Source: Saccharina japonica (Eukaryota; Sar; Phaeophyceae; Laminariales; Laminariaceae). Taken from it: a stretch of 64,000 bases of DNA. Under the pieces are notes generated by a model, which ran no database searches, was not told the DNA's origin, and saw nothing but the letters and a program-made list of their open reading frames with translations. Position numbers and translations under genes: made by a program. The stretch spans positions 124,001 through 188,000 of the forward strand of contig MEHQ01000919.1 of NCBI GenBank assembly GCA_008828725.1, written 5' to 3'. Each line of letters begins with the position of its first letter. The stretch's first letter is position 1. Positions 44,629-57,165 of this stretch are shown piece by piece.

Positions 44629-46744
44629 TAGGGCTGGGTATTGGTTTGAAAACCGGGGGGATATGATATGGATATATTGCCCCCAAAAAATCTGGAACTA
44701 TCCCGATTCTGGATATATCATATTATATGTGGAAGACAGGTCGTAGATACCTATCGTAGATCCCGTACACGCATGCGCGAAAGGACACGTCACCGGTCAG
44801 GCAATATACGATCCTGGGTCACAAGCGGTTTCACCCGTCATAGACGGCGTTGACCCGTCCCCAGGGCACTTTTGCCAAAACGGTGTCTAGTTCCGCCGCA
44901 CCGAGCGCGGGCTCCCACCCACGGTCAGAATAAGCTTTGGCGAGCTTTAGCATACCTCCTTGCTATATAGAGAAAGATAAAGGTCTCAGTGTGCGTCCGT
45001 TGTGAAGACGATCGTCAAGGGACCTCAGCACGGTGACGCCCTCTCCCCTACGACTTCAGCTCCGCGACACCTGCCCAGCTCCAGCCTCAGTTCGTACGAG
45101 TACCTGATCAGCAAGACCGTCTCCTCTACCTCGACTTCGGCACCGCGTGAGAGACCACACATTTACATATATACATATGTATTTCCATATCATGGTATCC
45201 TGGATATAATTTGATATACGTTCGGGATATGATATGTTATTACAGATATCCGGATGGACTAATTCCGATATATCAGGTGATGTATCATTTCTATGTTGTT
45301 TTATACGCGCTTATGTGATAGCTATCAGGCTACACAGCAGTAGTGACTGATTGGCACGATGTATGATATCATATTGTGCCTGGTACATAACAAGGTGCGC
45401 CATACTATTATTACTAGGTTTGAAACCTGGTAGCAACATAAGGCACCACGTTTGTAGGTATCACGTAATAAATATTTATACGATTGTGCTTGCCATCCGA
45501 AAATGTGCAGCATGCAGCATGGGCTTCAACATTGATCACTCATAACATTCCCGAAAGAAGAATACAACCCTGATATTACTGTTCCATTTTCCGTCCGACA
45601 ATGTGCACAACAATGGTGTCACAACCCCCTAGCTACATACCACAAGACGGAGAAGAAGCAAGGTTAAAATCAGCACAAGATCGCCAACGTACGACAACTA
45701 TCAACTGCCCATTGCACAAAAAGCAAGTCTCCTCAAACCAACAAACTGATTTCCACCTCTAAATGTACCAAGCTAGAACCACCCCCCCTCCCCCCCCACC
45801 CCGCCCACCCCCAGCACTCCCAAACAAGCACTGAAATTAATTCCGCTGTCCGCACGAATGGCCGGATTCAAGTTGCCGCGAGCGTATTTCAACGCACAGC
45901 AGGCTGTGGGGTGTTGCTGCTCAATACTGTTTCGCTCCGACTGTGGCTCTGCTTTCTGCAACCCCTCCCCCTAAAATCTACTGATGTTACCCCCCTTGTT
46001 CCTTACCCCCCGAACCCCATAATCAGGTACAAATACTACGCACCGGTATAATACCGGTATACCTGGTAGAGCTATTAATAGGAGTAGATATATGATACGT
46101 AATACAGCTACTCGTAGCTATTTATTTTGACCAATGAGGCAGCAGTTTTCGAGTTATGGTGTATCCATTTGGTCCCTCGTCAACCAATATAGCAATGTGC
46201 GAGTCCACTAGCTGCTGTGGCGTCTTAACTGACCCAGCCATGCTCTCGTGTCAACGTCATAGTTATACATTAATGCGGTACATCCAGTGACCTTTCGTCG
46301 AACAATATTATTGTCGAAATCAGCTTTTGTTTAATTTATAAAAAAATCGTTACACTACTACTCGTACGGCATTCTACATTCTACGCGGTCCATCTATTGG
46401 TCACACTCATCCGCAGTTCAGCAGATCCACTGACACCACAAATCAGCTGACGTGTTTATAATAATTTTATTTAAATCAGAGCTCGAAGTGTGAAATATCC
46501 CAATATATCGGCGATATATCACGTGATATATCGGATATATCCCATGATATCGACGGATATATTCCATGATATATCATATCTCACATGTATACCCAATATC
46601 CCATAATACCGTCGGGATATGAGGCAAAATATAAATAGGCACTTTATATCTAGATTGAGGGAAAAAATCTGGATATAAATGTGGGCATACCATATCCATA
46701 TTGGGTAGATATATCCTCGCACTGAATATGGATACCCAGCTCTA
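44629..46744. mobile_element. hAT-like element with GATATATC arrays
   Basis: Perfect 8-bp duplication GTGGATAG (44621-44628 and 46745-46752). Termini are TAGGGCTGGGTATT and, inverted, TAGAGCTGGGTATC. TAGGG fits YARNG. GGATATATC/GATATGATATGG dyads cluster at 44650-44730, 45175-45290 and 46490-46735; the middle (45300-46480) is non-repetitive apart from a C-rich tract near 45780-45812. No transposase is recognised. Confidence 0.85.
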
Positions 46745-46752
46745 GTGGATAG

Positions 46753-49530
46753 ACCTAGAGGCTAGGCTATCGTTGTAGTTTTCTCCCGCCCACCCGCTCT
46801 TCTTCGAAGGTGGATGGAACAGAACGGCTACGAATGGTATGTGCCACACCGTATTCTATGTATAGCTATTGTTTGCGAAAAGCTGGCAGCAATTCGGAGT
46901 TCACATGGAGTGTGTCAATGGTTTACTATCATTGGGGGTCTCGGTCGTCCGAGACTGCGTAGTTTAGAGCCTCGGCCATCTGCTGGAGGGGGGGGGTTCT
47001 TGGGTACTGGCATCATGATAGGAAACAGGAAGCAGTGGCCAGTACCGCAGTTATCGTACTATGCCAGTAGAGCAGACCCAACGTCGTAGAGAATAACAAT
47101 AATATTATGAAATGTCGAAGGATACATGATGAAATGACTGTTTAACGTAAATACACTACACACACTTGGCAAGCAACCCCTGGAAAGAGCGTCACCAAGC
47201 TAACCAAAGCTTGACAAAGTCGACCAGAACAAACGCAGGAGACATCTCCGAAATACTGCGTTGCCGTGAGGCGTGTCGACTAGAAAGTAAATGTGTGGGA
47301 ATCCCGTTTCCTGCCCCTCGGTGGCTCGTGACGGTTTACGAAACGATTAAGCAGCGCTTGACGAAACTAGTGCGGGTTCGGACCGTGCCTCAGCCGGTCG
47401 TTTCCCACGGTACTGGAGTCGATATTGCAACCGACGGGATGATGACGTATTGGCGAAAAGCACTGTTCAATGATAAAACACTCACGAGAGTGCGCGACCA
47501 CAAGCAAGGTTAACAGGAATATATGCCCTTTGTCTCTCCTGTTCTGTATTCGACATGCAGACGCTGTGGCGAGGGAACTGCAATTGAAGCTTGTGTCCAA
47601 AATAGATTTCGACGAACGGAGTGGGTGTCCCAATTTCGCGTGGAGCTTCGAACCACAAGAAGACTCGTTCTTCCAATATCAAAGTAGTACTTGGAACAAG
47701 GCTGTTTAAGACGGCCGGGCACCCTTCTCAGCAGAGACACACCAGCGGGGGCGCAGGGGCGCAGGAATGGAGCGCATCGGCCAAGGCAGGTTGCAAATGC
47801 GAAAGTCCCCACATCCTTGGAAACATAACGTGACTTTCGTATTTTTTCACCTGTATCCTGTATCCACATCAAGCGTTTGCATTGATTAAGATTGACCACC
47901 ACGAACAAGGACAAAAATGAACTACTCTTTCGAACAGCTTGATACATCCGTTACACGCGCGCACGTCAGTCCAGAACCAGCGAGAACAATTTCGAACCCC
48001 CTATATTTTCATCGCAGGTTAACACATACAGCTCAACTTGGACTTCAAGAACCCTGAAGCGAACAAGCTCTTGATAAACTGTATTCGAGTGAAAAACAAG
48101 CTCTCGGTAAACTGTATTCAAGTGAACCTCAGCCAAATGTCCATCTCTACGTCAAAGAACGTTACCGAAAAAGGGTTGTCATCATATTTGGTAGCCATAT
48201 GCCCAAAAAGCCAGTTATGCCATATCGCTGAGATAACCGCAATGAGTGAGTACGATAGCCTCACAACAGGCTAGCGATGTGAGATACTGTGAATACGGTG
48301 ACGGCCACGGTCCCGGGGGGGGGGTGCGTTCTAGACTAGCCACAAAAGCACAACGAACAAAATAACAATGAAAGAGAGAGGCAGCGGCGGACGTGCAATT
48401 CTCACCCGGAATCGCTATCATGCCGAAGACCCATTGCCTAAAATAAGCACGTAGACTGTAGCGCTACAATCCCCCTTGCTGCCTCCTCCAAATATATCCC
48501 GAACTTATCCCATCACCACCACTCACCGCTACCATGGACTTCAGCAGCTCCAACGCCCCTACATACGCCGCATGCAGGATATGTGTAGGGGGGTAGTCTT
48601 CCCAAACGCCTGTCTCCGTTGCCCCGGCGCCTGCTGCTACCGCCACAACAGCTCTTTCGATTCCCACTTTTCGCCATGTGCTGCCGTTGTCCACGCCAAA
48701 CATATCTGTGGTCTTGCGTCAGATTCGTCGCTACACTCCGTGTTTAGTTGCGTTGAACCAACTCCCAGAAAACCCTGTGCCACTCCCAGCCCTCACGGCC
48801 TGCTTGGCGCCTTCCTTGGTGATCCCTGCTTCTCTTTTGCTTAACTTAGCGCAGCTGCCGTACTGATCACACCGGTCCTTTGTTATCTCGTAATTTTTCC
48901 ACCTCGTTCTTCACCGCCTACACCCTCTCCAAGTCCTTGAAAAAAAGTAGTGCCAGGAAAAGAGCTGCCGGTGTAGGTGCGTGAAAAAAACGCCCGTAGG
49001 GAAGACGCGGCAAGAGAACAGGGCGGTTAATGGCGCAAGATGGAGGACGCCGACTAGAGGAAGCGCACAACTACGCGGAAGCGGAACATATTATTCCCCG
49101 GAATACTGGAGGCTAACCGGCCCTCCGGCCACACGCGAGGGCCGATCGACTCGAGCAGTTTACAGCTAACCCATGACACCTCCACACGCGCCAAGCTATC
49201 GTTCAAAGCTTATTCGTAGTTAAAACACCCCCAAAAATGCGAAACGTGTGAAACAATCCACACAGATGCTTACAGGGGTCGAAATATTTAAGACACCGGG
49301 ATTTTTAACAGGTCTCGTAGATCAACCAGGAACTCTCGGGACATAAAACGTACAGTAAAACAAGGACTTGGACGCCTGCGAACACAAAGGCAAGCGGCAC
49401 TCTGGGGTGTCGTGCTGCCAGCAAAAAAACAATGTTAAATGTACCTCGACCAGTCCGTGTAGGCCGCTGGTATGAGGGTCAAGTTTTGTCACTTTTCGGG
49501 CTGTCCCAAATTGGGGGAGTCCCCGCGATC
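46753..49530. other. Long unassigned stretch
   Basis: No repeat unit recognised. Open frames of 115-145 codons occur on both strands around 47166-47947 and overlap each other. None shows a motif I know. Confidence 0.4.
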
Positions 49531-49538
49531 CAAATTTC

Positions 49539-50030
49539 CAAGGGTGTGTTAGGTAAGGTATATCTATACCCGGGTAACTTTTTGAGGTCGTACCTAACGT
49601 ACCTAAAACTTAGGTAAGGTATTGACGGCCGTACCTAACGTACCTAAAACTTATTAAAGGTATTGAGATCCGTACCTAACGTACCTAAAACTTGGGTAAA
49701 TTATTGACGTCGTCCCAAGCCTCGTACCTTAACCCGGGTATTCCGTCGACGTGTATACCCGATACCCGGGTAAGGTATGGGGGTCCGCACCTAACGTACC
49801 TAAAACTTAGGTAAGGTATCGGGGTCCGTACCTAACGTACCTAAAGCTTAGGTAAGGTATTGAGGGATGTACCTAACGTACCTAAAACTCAGGTGGTCCG
49901 TACCTAACGTACCTAAAACTTAGGTAAGGTATTGAGGTCGTCCCTCACCTCGTACCTAAACCCGGGTATTCCGTTGACATGTATACCCGTACCCGAGTAA
50001 AGGTACCCGGGTACATACCCGTAAGAAAAC
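49539..50030. repeat. ACCTAACGTACC/GGTAAGGTA array 1
   Basis: It begins CAAGGGTGTGTTAGGTAAGG and repeats GTACCTAACGTACC, TAAAACTTAGGTAAGGTATT about every 45 bp, ending in CCCGGGTA pieces. CAAGG could be a hAT-type left end, but I could not find its partner. Confidence 0.75.
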
Positions 50031-50829
50031 TGTAAAATTAGGAGGGCTGGGCACTAAAAACCGTATGCACTGGCAGTAGAAATCTACTCGCAGCAGCTAT
50101 ACAGCAGTACGGGACACCTAATAAGAAACAGGAAATCTGGTCCAGGCTGGATTTCTTATTTGAATGAGGGTGCTTTTTACACTAAATTCAAGATACCGAC
50201 TCTCGAATGTCTTATTTTCCTCTAAATATCAGCATGGATTTGTTATTAGCCTGTACTCTGTATACTGGTTGGGCCTGCCAGTAGACGAACCCATTCAGAA
50301 CTGAAAAAACAATCCCACACTAATTCCAAGTAGCTGTCCCCAAATATGTGGGGCCAGTTTTTAGGGTAGTTGATATCGCGTAAAACAAACAGCCATGCGT
50401 TATAGACGAAAAAAACATGAACATCATAGTTTTTTTCTGGGTGAGTGGCTCGCGAACTGGCCCGGGAGTGTCCCGTGTCCCTCGCTCGGTGAAGCTTGTG
50501 GCCCTCCGGGTCTCCACGAGGGGTTTAGCTCATTGTCCAGATTCCACGACGCTACTCTACCCCTGGTTTGGGCCCGTCTGTGTGACAAGTTTTCTGGGTG
50601 TGTCACAGGTGAGTGCCCTGGTGTTTGTGTGTGGTGGAGAGATCGCGTACGCGTACCTACTTTTTATCAACTTGAAAAAAAAAAAAAACGTGAGGTGTGA
50701 GCTGTGAGGCTGTGAGTACATTGCAATTTGCAATTTGCTACGTATAAAAAATACGTATCATTTTATTTCAATTAAAAAAATCGAGTTTTTTGTCTCTCGC
50801 AGATGACGTCATATATTTCACTTTTTATT
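50031..50829. other. Unassigned stretch between two arrays
   Basis: Contains GGGCTGGGCAC at 50044, reminiscent of the TAGGGCTGGGTA terminus, but no partner. Otherwise nothing recognised. Confidence 0.35.
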
Positions 50830-51180
50830 ACGTACACATTTCAGGTACGAGTACGTAAGGTATCTGAGCTCGTACGACCTAAACCCGGGTATTTCTTCGA
50901 CGTGTATACCCGTACCCGGGTAATGTATCGCGTGGCGTACCTATCGTAGCTAAAGCTTAGGTAAGGTATCGAAGTCCGTACCTAACGTACCTAAAACTTA
51001 GGTAAGGTATTGAGGTCAGTACCCAACGTACCTAAAACTTAGGTAAGGTATCGGGGTGCGTACCTCACGTACCTAAAACTTAGGTAAGGTATTGAGGTCA
51101 TCTCTGAGCTTGTACCTAAACCCGGGTATTTTCGTGGAAATACCTGATTTCCCGTGGATTCCCGTTCCCGTGCCGTAAAA
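50830..51180. repeat. ACCTAACGTACC/GGTAAGGTA array 2
   Basis: Same unit as 49539-50030, followed by a short TTCCCGTGGATTCCCG patch up to about 51230. Confidence 0.75.
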
Positions 51181-51708
51181 TCCCGTGGAAATCTCGACTT
51201 CCCAAATCCCGTGCAAACCAAAACTGTTAAAATAAAGACATTTCCGCGAGAACTATTCCACACCTCGAAAAACGTAACACTCGGATAACACTTATCTACG
51301 TTATGGGGCCTAACACAGGGACTTGACAACGTACTAACATAGTGGTAACACTGGAGGGGCAATCACGGTAACGCATTTACACAGTGTTAACACTGAAGGG
51401 GCAATCACGGTAACGCGGTAACACAGTGTTAACTGGAAACCCACGAACGTGCACACGCCTTAACGTTATGTTACACCGTGATCCGTCCTTCAACTAACAC
51501 TTTAACATAGTGTTAGGCTCTGACCCAACACGAACGTTATCACTCTAACATTCCCAGATCGATATCTGCAGATTTATTAACACGATAACAAAATGCTACT
51601 GTCCACGGAGCGTTAGACATAACACACTAACCTTGTGTTACCCTTCGAATGAGTGTTAACATTGTGTTACGAATAACACACTAACATAACACTAACATAG
51701 AGCCGGTC

Positions 51709-52034
51709 GCCCCGGTGGTCTAACTGGTAGCCACGAAGCCTGTAGGCCCGGATGTCGAGAGTTCGATTCTCCCCATGGAGGTTTTTATTCTCAAATAAAA
51801 CCGTCTGTCGAGAGCGCATATTATAGCGTGTGTAAGCAAAATTCGACGAGAGTTGACGAGGGAAGAAAGTGCTGATTTTTTCTCGCGATAAAAATGCAAG
51901 GCAAGAAGTAGTAGGGGAGGAGGGAGAGGAGCCTACTTTGTGACCCCGGATCTGAGTTACGACTAGGAAGGGAGAAAGACGGAAGTGCGAAGATAATAAA
52001 TGGGATGGCAAAAAAAAACAAAAAGTGTCTAGCA
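51709..52034 (+). mobile_element. tRNA-derived SINE
   Basis: A Pol III box A TGGTCTAACTGG (51716-51727) and box B GTTCGATTC (51761-51769) lie 45 bp apart, as in a tRNA gene. The acceptor halves, however, pair at only three of seven positions and the T stem has a mismatch, so it is not a functional tRNA. A ~240-bp body and an A-rich tail (52010-52024) follow. This is the standard SINE layout with an internal promoter. Confidence 0.75.
51716..51769 (+). promoter_or_regulatory. Internal Pol III promoter (A and B boxes)
   Basis: Box A at 51716-51727 and box B at 51761-51769 both match their consensus (TRGYNNANNNGG and GWTCRANNC) fully. Confidence 0.75.
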
Positions 52035-52041
52035 CTACTAA

Positions 52042-52496
52042 GACCAAAGGTTATGGTACCACTTTGTGGCTCGTTCATAATCTTATCAGCAACACAGTGC
52101 CAAAGAAAATGGGTGTACCCCTCGTATGGAGCATAAAGTTGGCCACTATGTTCCCCAAGATTGAAAAATCCAACAAAAAGGGGTGTCTCGTCATCATCTG
52201 ACCCCTGAGATGATGCCAGGCACAATACGCCATTATCTTGGTTGGCTCTTTAATTGCTCCGCAAATGTATACGATAATACATTATTTGCACTATATACGA
52301 GAACGATACGTATAATATGTACGTATGACGTACACCCAGTACGTATACGAAAACGATACGTACCATATTTTGAATACATACGAGTACTATGTTGCTTTGG
52401 CCATAGGCACCGCTGCTGCACAGCCTTTATCTTTGTTGGCCGAAATAAAAGTCGGGAAGAAAAAAGAGCCACAAAGTGGTACGATAACGTTTGGTC
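52042..52496. mobile_element. 455-bp MITE with 31-bp TIRs, Harbinger-like
   Basis: 52042-52072 and the inverse of 52466-52496 match at 29 of 31 positions (shared GTACCACTTTGTGGCTC core, outer end GACCAAA). The flanks are TAA on each side (52039-52041 and 52497-52499), a 3-bp TWA-type duplication as in PIF/Harbinger elements. The 3-bp duplication sets it apart from the 8-bp group around it. Non-coding. Confidence 0.8.
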
Positions 52497-54355
52497 TAAC
52501 ACTACGTTATTCGGACCCCCAGTCTGATTGCCTTAAAGTCGGATAACGTAACATTTAACATACGGTAGATACGTTACAGTCTTAGCCGGCCGATACGTAA
52601 CACTATGTTAGGGTGTTATCCTAAATTCTGAGGTCTGCCTAACATTATGTTACGGTGTTACTGTCAGTATATATTTGATTTCAACATTATGTTACTGTGT
52701 TACCATAACAACCAATCCCGGCGTAACATTATGCTACTGAATTACAGTGGGGGCCGGAGTCAACCCAACGTAATGTTACTACGTTACCCTTTGGATTTTC
52801 CCACGCTCTAACATGTGTTGCCTGTGTTAGGGGTAAAGCGGCGTCGCGGAGTAACATAATTTAGCCGTGTTATCCAATTTTACTGACACCCCAGTAACAC
52901 AGTAGTTACTATATACCAGGTACTGCTGTAGTAATTCACTCGTAGTGGATATGAGGCGCGACCTCAGCACCTGCAGTAGTCAAATCTGCAATGCATCACG
53001 CTGGGGGAGTACTGATTGTGCTGAACCACCGCGAATAAACATCCACGTATGTATACGTGCCGTTTGAGTTATTTATTTTTATTTCAAGAAAAACATATCG
53101 TCAGCATACAGCAGCAGGACAGCAGCATCAGTATAGGTCGCTTTACGCTCGGCTTGTCGGTCGAACCCTTGAACCCTCCGTACAAGTATTTAACGTATTG
53201 TGTGGCTCCTGGTTCCCCAAAGCGGTATAGATATTCGGCATCATTTGAAGACGAAAACTCTGCATCTGTGATTCGTACCTGTCCACAACAGATATTTTCG
53301 TAACATAGGTGCCACCACTCCTACTGCTGCAGGATACTTACATAAGCAGACCTTCTTCGTCCCCTCATCAGTAGGAGGGTGGGCCTGGCAATACGTCGCT
53401 CGATGCGGACTGCTGCTGCCGCTGTTACAGTGACTGATAATAATGTCAACATTTTATTGGCTATATACATACTTACGTTAACCCTCTAACGTGTGTTAGG
53501 ATACCCACAAGGAATTCCGCCAACACACTATAACATAGAGTACGCGACAGCACTTAAGAACTCGGCAGTAAATAATTTAAGGCTGGATTTTCAGACGAAA
53601 ATGAGAACATGACCTCTTTTGTACTGAAAATAGTGTAGGACACACCCTGTCTTACATAATAATTCCAGCCTGGTCAGAATGTAAGATTAATAACTAGTGT
53701 CGCGTACTGTAGTGTCATTTAAGCGTTTAATTGTCCATGTGCATTATCAGTCTGAAGTGTGCCAAGGTAGCAAGTGGGAATAAGGTGACATGCTAACATA
53801 ACCTTGCTCGCTACGGGCTGGTGTCGCTAACACGGTACCACAATGTTAACGTAATATTGGTAATTCCGCGAACACACTAACACATAGTGTTATGAAAACG
53901 TTTATTGGACCATGTATGTACGTTATCCGTCTAAAGTGTGTTACGGCAGCAAGGAAGCATTCCGATAACACACTAACATAACGTTACTCGCTTCGGGCTG
54001 ATAGCGATACCACGGTAACATAACGTTAACGCTTCATTGACCATGTACGTTATCCCTATAACGTGTGTTACGATGGCAATTAGGAATTTCGGTAACACAC
54101 TAACTTAGTGTCACTCGCTATGGGCTGCCTACCTTAACACCGTAACACTTATATTGCGGTCATCACGCGATCAAGGCAACACTCTTAACATAATGTTGCG
54201 CGATCGCCCGCCAATATCGTAACGCACTAACACTATATTATCACAAAATCTGGAATTTAGATAACGTAGTAACGTAATGTTACGATTTTTCCCCGCTGGC
54301 GCGTAACAATAACATAAAACGTTAAGTGTTACGTTATCCGAGGTGTGAACTATTC

Positions 54356-54829
54356 CCGAGTTTTCAGCGTGCACGGGATAACCAAACGGGATGAGCACGT
54401 ATGATATACGCCGGACGACGCCTAGAGTACTCGTACCTATCAGGTACAGTATATTATATTTCATGGTATTCATACGTATGCAGTACGAGGTCCTGAATGA
54501 CATGTAACTATTATATGAAGCTATAATTTGTAATTTTGTAAATTTAAAAATAAAAAAAGATACCAAGCTATATTATACCAGGTGTATTATACTGGCACCA
54601 AGATCCCCATATAATGTATTTAAATATTCAACGATATATAAGAAAAATCGATATTAAAAATAAAGCATCGTAAAATAAAACTAAAAATTAAAAATTAAAA
54701 TACAATTTGGTGTACCAGGTACGAATTAATGTATTAATAAGGATCATAAATAATAAATACCGTACGTAAAAAAAATAAAACATGAAAATATAAAATGTGA
54801 TAGCCGAAAAAATATACCAGGTAAGTATT
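54356..54829. other. AT-rich unassigned stretch
   Basis: AAATTAAAAATTAAAA-type low-complexity sequence and two TACCAGGTA words (54713 and 54815). Confidence 0.5.
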
Positions 54830-56075
54830 TACAAGGGCTCCGCATGCCGGCACCCATGCTTCGGATAGGACATATACCTGGTACATCAGTTATTTGGTAC
54901 CATCCATATTGTTTACGGCAATGTGATGGCGCTCGCTCGTGTTTCGATATCCGACGCATACGTACAGAATCAAGGCAATGCCAAGGGTTGCAGGAAGAAG
55001 GGAATGCTGCGTGCTGAAATATCCAGTTCGCAATCTCATTTCTCAGTCTCAACAGTCAGTCTCAGAAATGTATTCAGCCGCTTTCGGTGTTCCCTGGATC
55101 ATCTCAGTCCTCAGGATAGTTTATGAGATTTACGACAACAATCTAATGGCGCTCGCTCGTGTTTTGACATCTGACACATACTACGTGCAGAATCAAGGCG
55201 ATGTCAGGTGTTACAGGAAGAAGGAAACGCTACTGTTAAGTGCTGATACTCAGTTCGCAACTTCATTTCTCAGTCTCTGTAAGACATGCACCCGTCGAGG
55301 TGGAGGGCTCAGTTTTAGTTTGGGTGCGTGCGCCAAAAACACTTCGTGCCAAGCAAGCGGTTCCGCGTGGATATTATGCAAAGTCGAGATATTTCAAAAC
55401 TGGCAACGGGGGGGGGTCTCAATTCTTCTCTGACTCTCGTGTGTCTGAGCAAACTCGTATCTACAGCACTGTACACGGTACAACAGTAGTAGTACTGCTG
55501 TACAGCAGTACGTACCACACAGCAGCAATCAGCAGTACTGTACATACCAGCTCCTCGCTACGTCGTACATACAGTACGTACTACTCGTACCTGGTACTAC
55601 TCGTATGTATTGCTGTTTGTTCTTTTACGAGTATATACTGTATCACATAAGTAATATTTCTACCCTGAAAAAGGAGCTCATTGTACGAATCCACCCGAAA
55701 AAAATATCAGCCGAGTTTTCATTTTTCCCTGGATCTTTTGAGTTTGAGTGGAGACTCAGCACCCCAAATATATCTCAAAGCAGCAACATCACCACGCATA
55801 TCATATTCAGCGGCAAGTAGAGCCGAGGCATCTCCGCAAGATCCGCGCACTTCGAGGTCGCTGCGCTCGGCGGCGGCGCTTGAACCGAGAGTGCGCGCGG
55901 GCGGAAAGTCACGGGCGGAGGCTGAGGGACGCGACCCTCGAGAAGAGCGGGCGAGAAAGCCAACGCGAGACCGTCGAAACGGGTCCCGAGTGTAACTCCG
56001 GTATGAAGCGAAGTGAGAGCCCAAGAGGCCCCGAAGCACCCCAGCGAGCGTCAAGGAACGTATATATATGATACA
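54830..56075. repeat. Dispersed 1268-bp repeat, diverged copy 3
   Basis: Same order of blocks as copies 1 and 2, starting TACAAGGGCTCCGCATGCCG, where most of the start hairpin has been deleted. Many substitutions and indels; my by-eye impression is roughly 80-85% identity. It ends in a degenerate TATATATATGATAC tail. Confidence 0.75.
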
Positions 56076-56097
56076 TCTATACTATGAATAGAGAATA

Positions 56098-56290
56098 AGA
56101 GGTCCGTCCGCCCCCACGGCGGTAGGGCCACAAGTGTGAGCGTCTCGTATCTTAAATAATAACCCAAAAGGAAGGACGCTACTTTTATATCCGTTGTTTT
56201 ATTTTTTCGGGTGCTTATGAGTTATGAACGTTGAAGCTCATGCTACACATTGTCGGATGTCAAGAATACTTGGGACTATTTGGGCAAACA
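56098..56290 (+). repeat. Short repeat with the CCGCCCCCACGGCGG head
   Basis: It begins GAGGTCCGTCCGCCCCCACG (the motif of 27381) and ends with a version of the non-LTR tail (CTTATGAGTTATGAACG, AGCTCATGCTACACATTGTC). A ~190-bp SINE-like unit using a LINE tail is possible. Confidence 0.45.
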
Positions 56291-56554
56291 TATCGAAGGA
56301 TTTCTTGTTTCTGTCTCAACGCAGGATAACCAACATAAAGTAGCAGCTGCAAACAAACATATCATATGGAGAGGGGGCTGTCGCTCGATGCTTTCTCGGA
56401 AGTCAACGGGGAGGAGGTTGAAGGTGTAGGGCTAATTGAACACGGAGGTGGGCACCTGGTTTTCGTAGTATTCGGCGGTTGCAAATCACCGTTTTAGGTG
56501 TGGACTTATTGGGGCCTGGGTGAATCATGTTGGCACACAGCAGAAGTAATGTTC

Positions 56555-57165
56555 CAGGGTTCTTTACGGTTAACCGTCCGTGCTCGGTGCGTTTTTTTTC
56601 TTCGAAAATCCTAAGGTCCGGTTCGGTGTGGTTTTTAGAAAGCAAAAATATGGGGGTGCGGTTCGGTGCGGCTATCCAATATTGGGAATCCCACGGTGCG
56701 GTTCTGTTTTTTCATGCATCCTACGGTGCGGTTCGGTGCGTTTTTTAGAAATCAGGAATCCTACGGTGCGGTTCGGTGCGGTTTTCAGAAACCAGGAATC
56801 CTACGGTGCGGTTTGGTGCGGTACTCAGAAATCGGGAATCTCACGGTGCGGTTCGGTGCTGTTTTCAAATTTTGAAAATCTTACGGTGCGGTTCGTATTT
56901 TTCATGCATCCTACGGTGCGGTTCGGTGCGGTTTTCAGAATTCGGCAATGCTACGGTGCGGTTCGGTGCGGTTTTCAGAATTCGGCAATGCTACGGTGCG
57001 GTTCGGTGCGGTTTTCAGATGTCGTGAACCTTACGGTGCGGTTTGTTTATATTTTGTTTCCTGCGGTGCGGTTCGGCGCGGTTTTCCGAAATCGCAAAAC
57101 GTACGGTGCGGTGCGGTGTGGTTTTCAAGAGGGCAAAAAGGAAAACCGCACCGTAAAGAACCCTG
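56555..57165. mobile_element. hAT-like element with GGTGCGGTTC array
   Basis: Perfect 16-bp termini CAGGGTTCTTTACGGT (56555-56570, inverse 57150-57165). Flanks TAATGTTC and TAATTTTC match at 7 of 8. CAGGG is a classic hAT start. The interior is a ~60-bp minisatellite, CCTACGGTGCGGTTCGGTGC followed by GGTTTTCAGAAATC. Non-coding, although frames are open through the array. Confidence 0.88.

Larger units (their letters stand above)
51259..54347. mobile_element. Element with TAACAC/GTGTTA arrays and nested insertions
   Basis: Perfect 8-bp duplication AACTATTC (51251-51258 and 54348-54355). Termini are CACACCTCG and, inverted, CGAGGTGTG, with further imperfect inverse similarity inward. The interior carries dozens of TAACACACTAACATAGTGTT-type inverted motifs (51260-51698, 52497-52915 and 53760-54347). 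A SINE (from ~51709) and a 455-bp MITE (52042-52496) are nested inside. The 8-bp duplication is hAT-like, but the CACAC start does not fit YARNG. No transposase. Confidence 0.85.

Noticed and set aside
51709..51780. A functional tRNA gene
   Set aside because: A and B boxes are perfect, but acceptor and T-stem pairing fail; a SINE head fits better.
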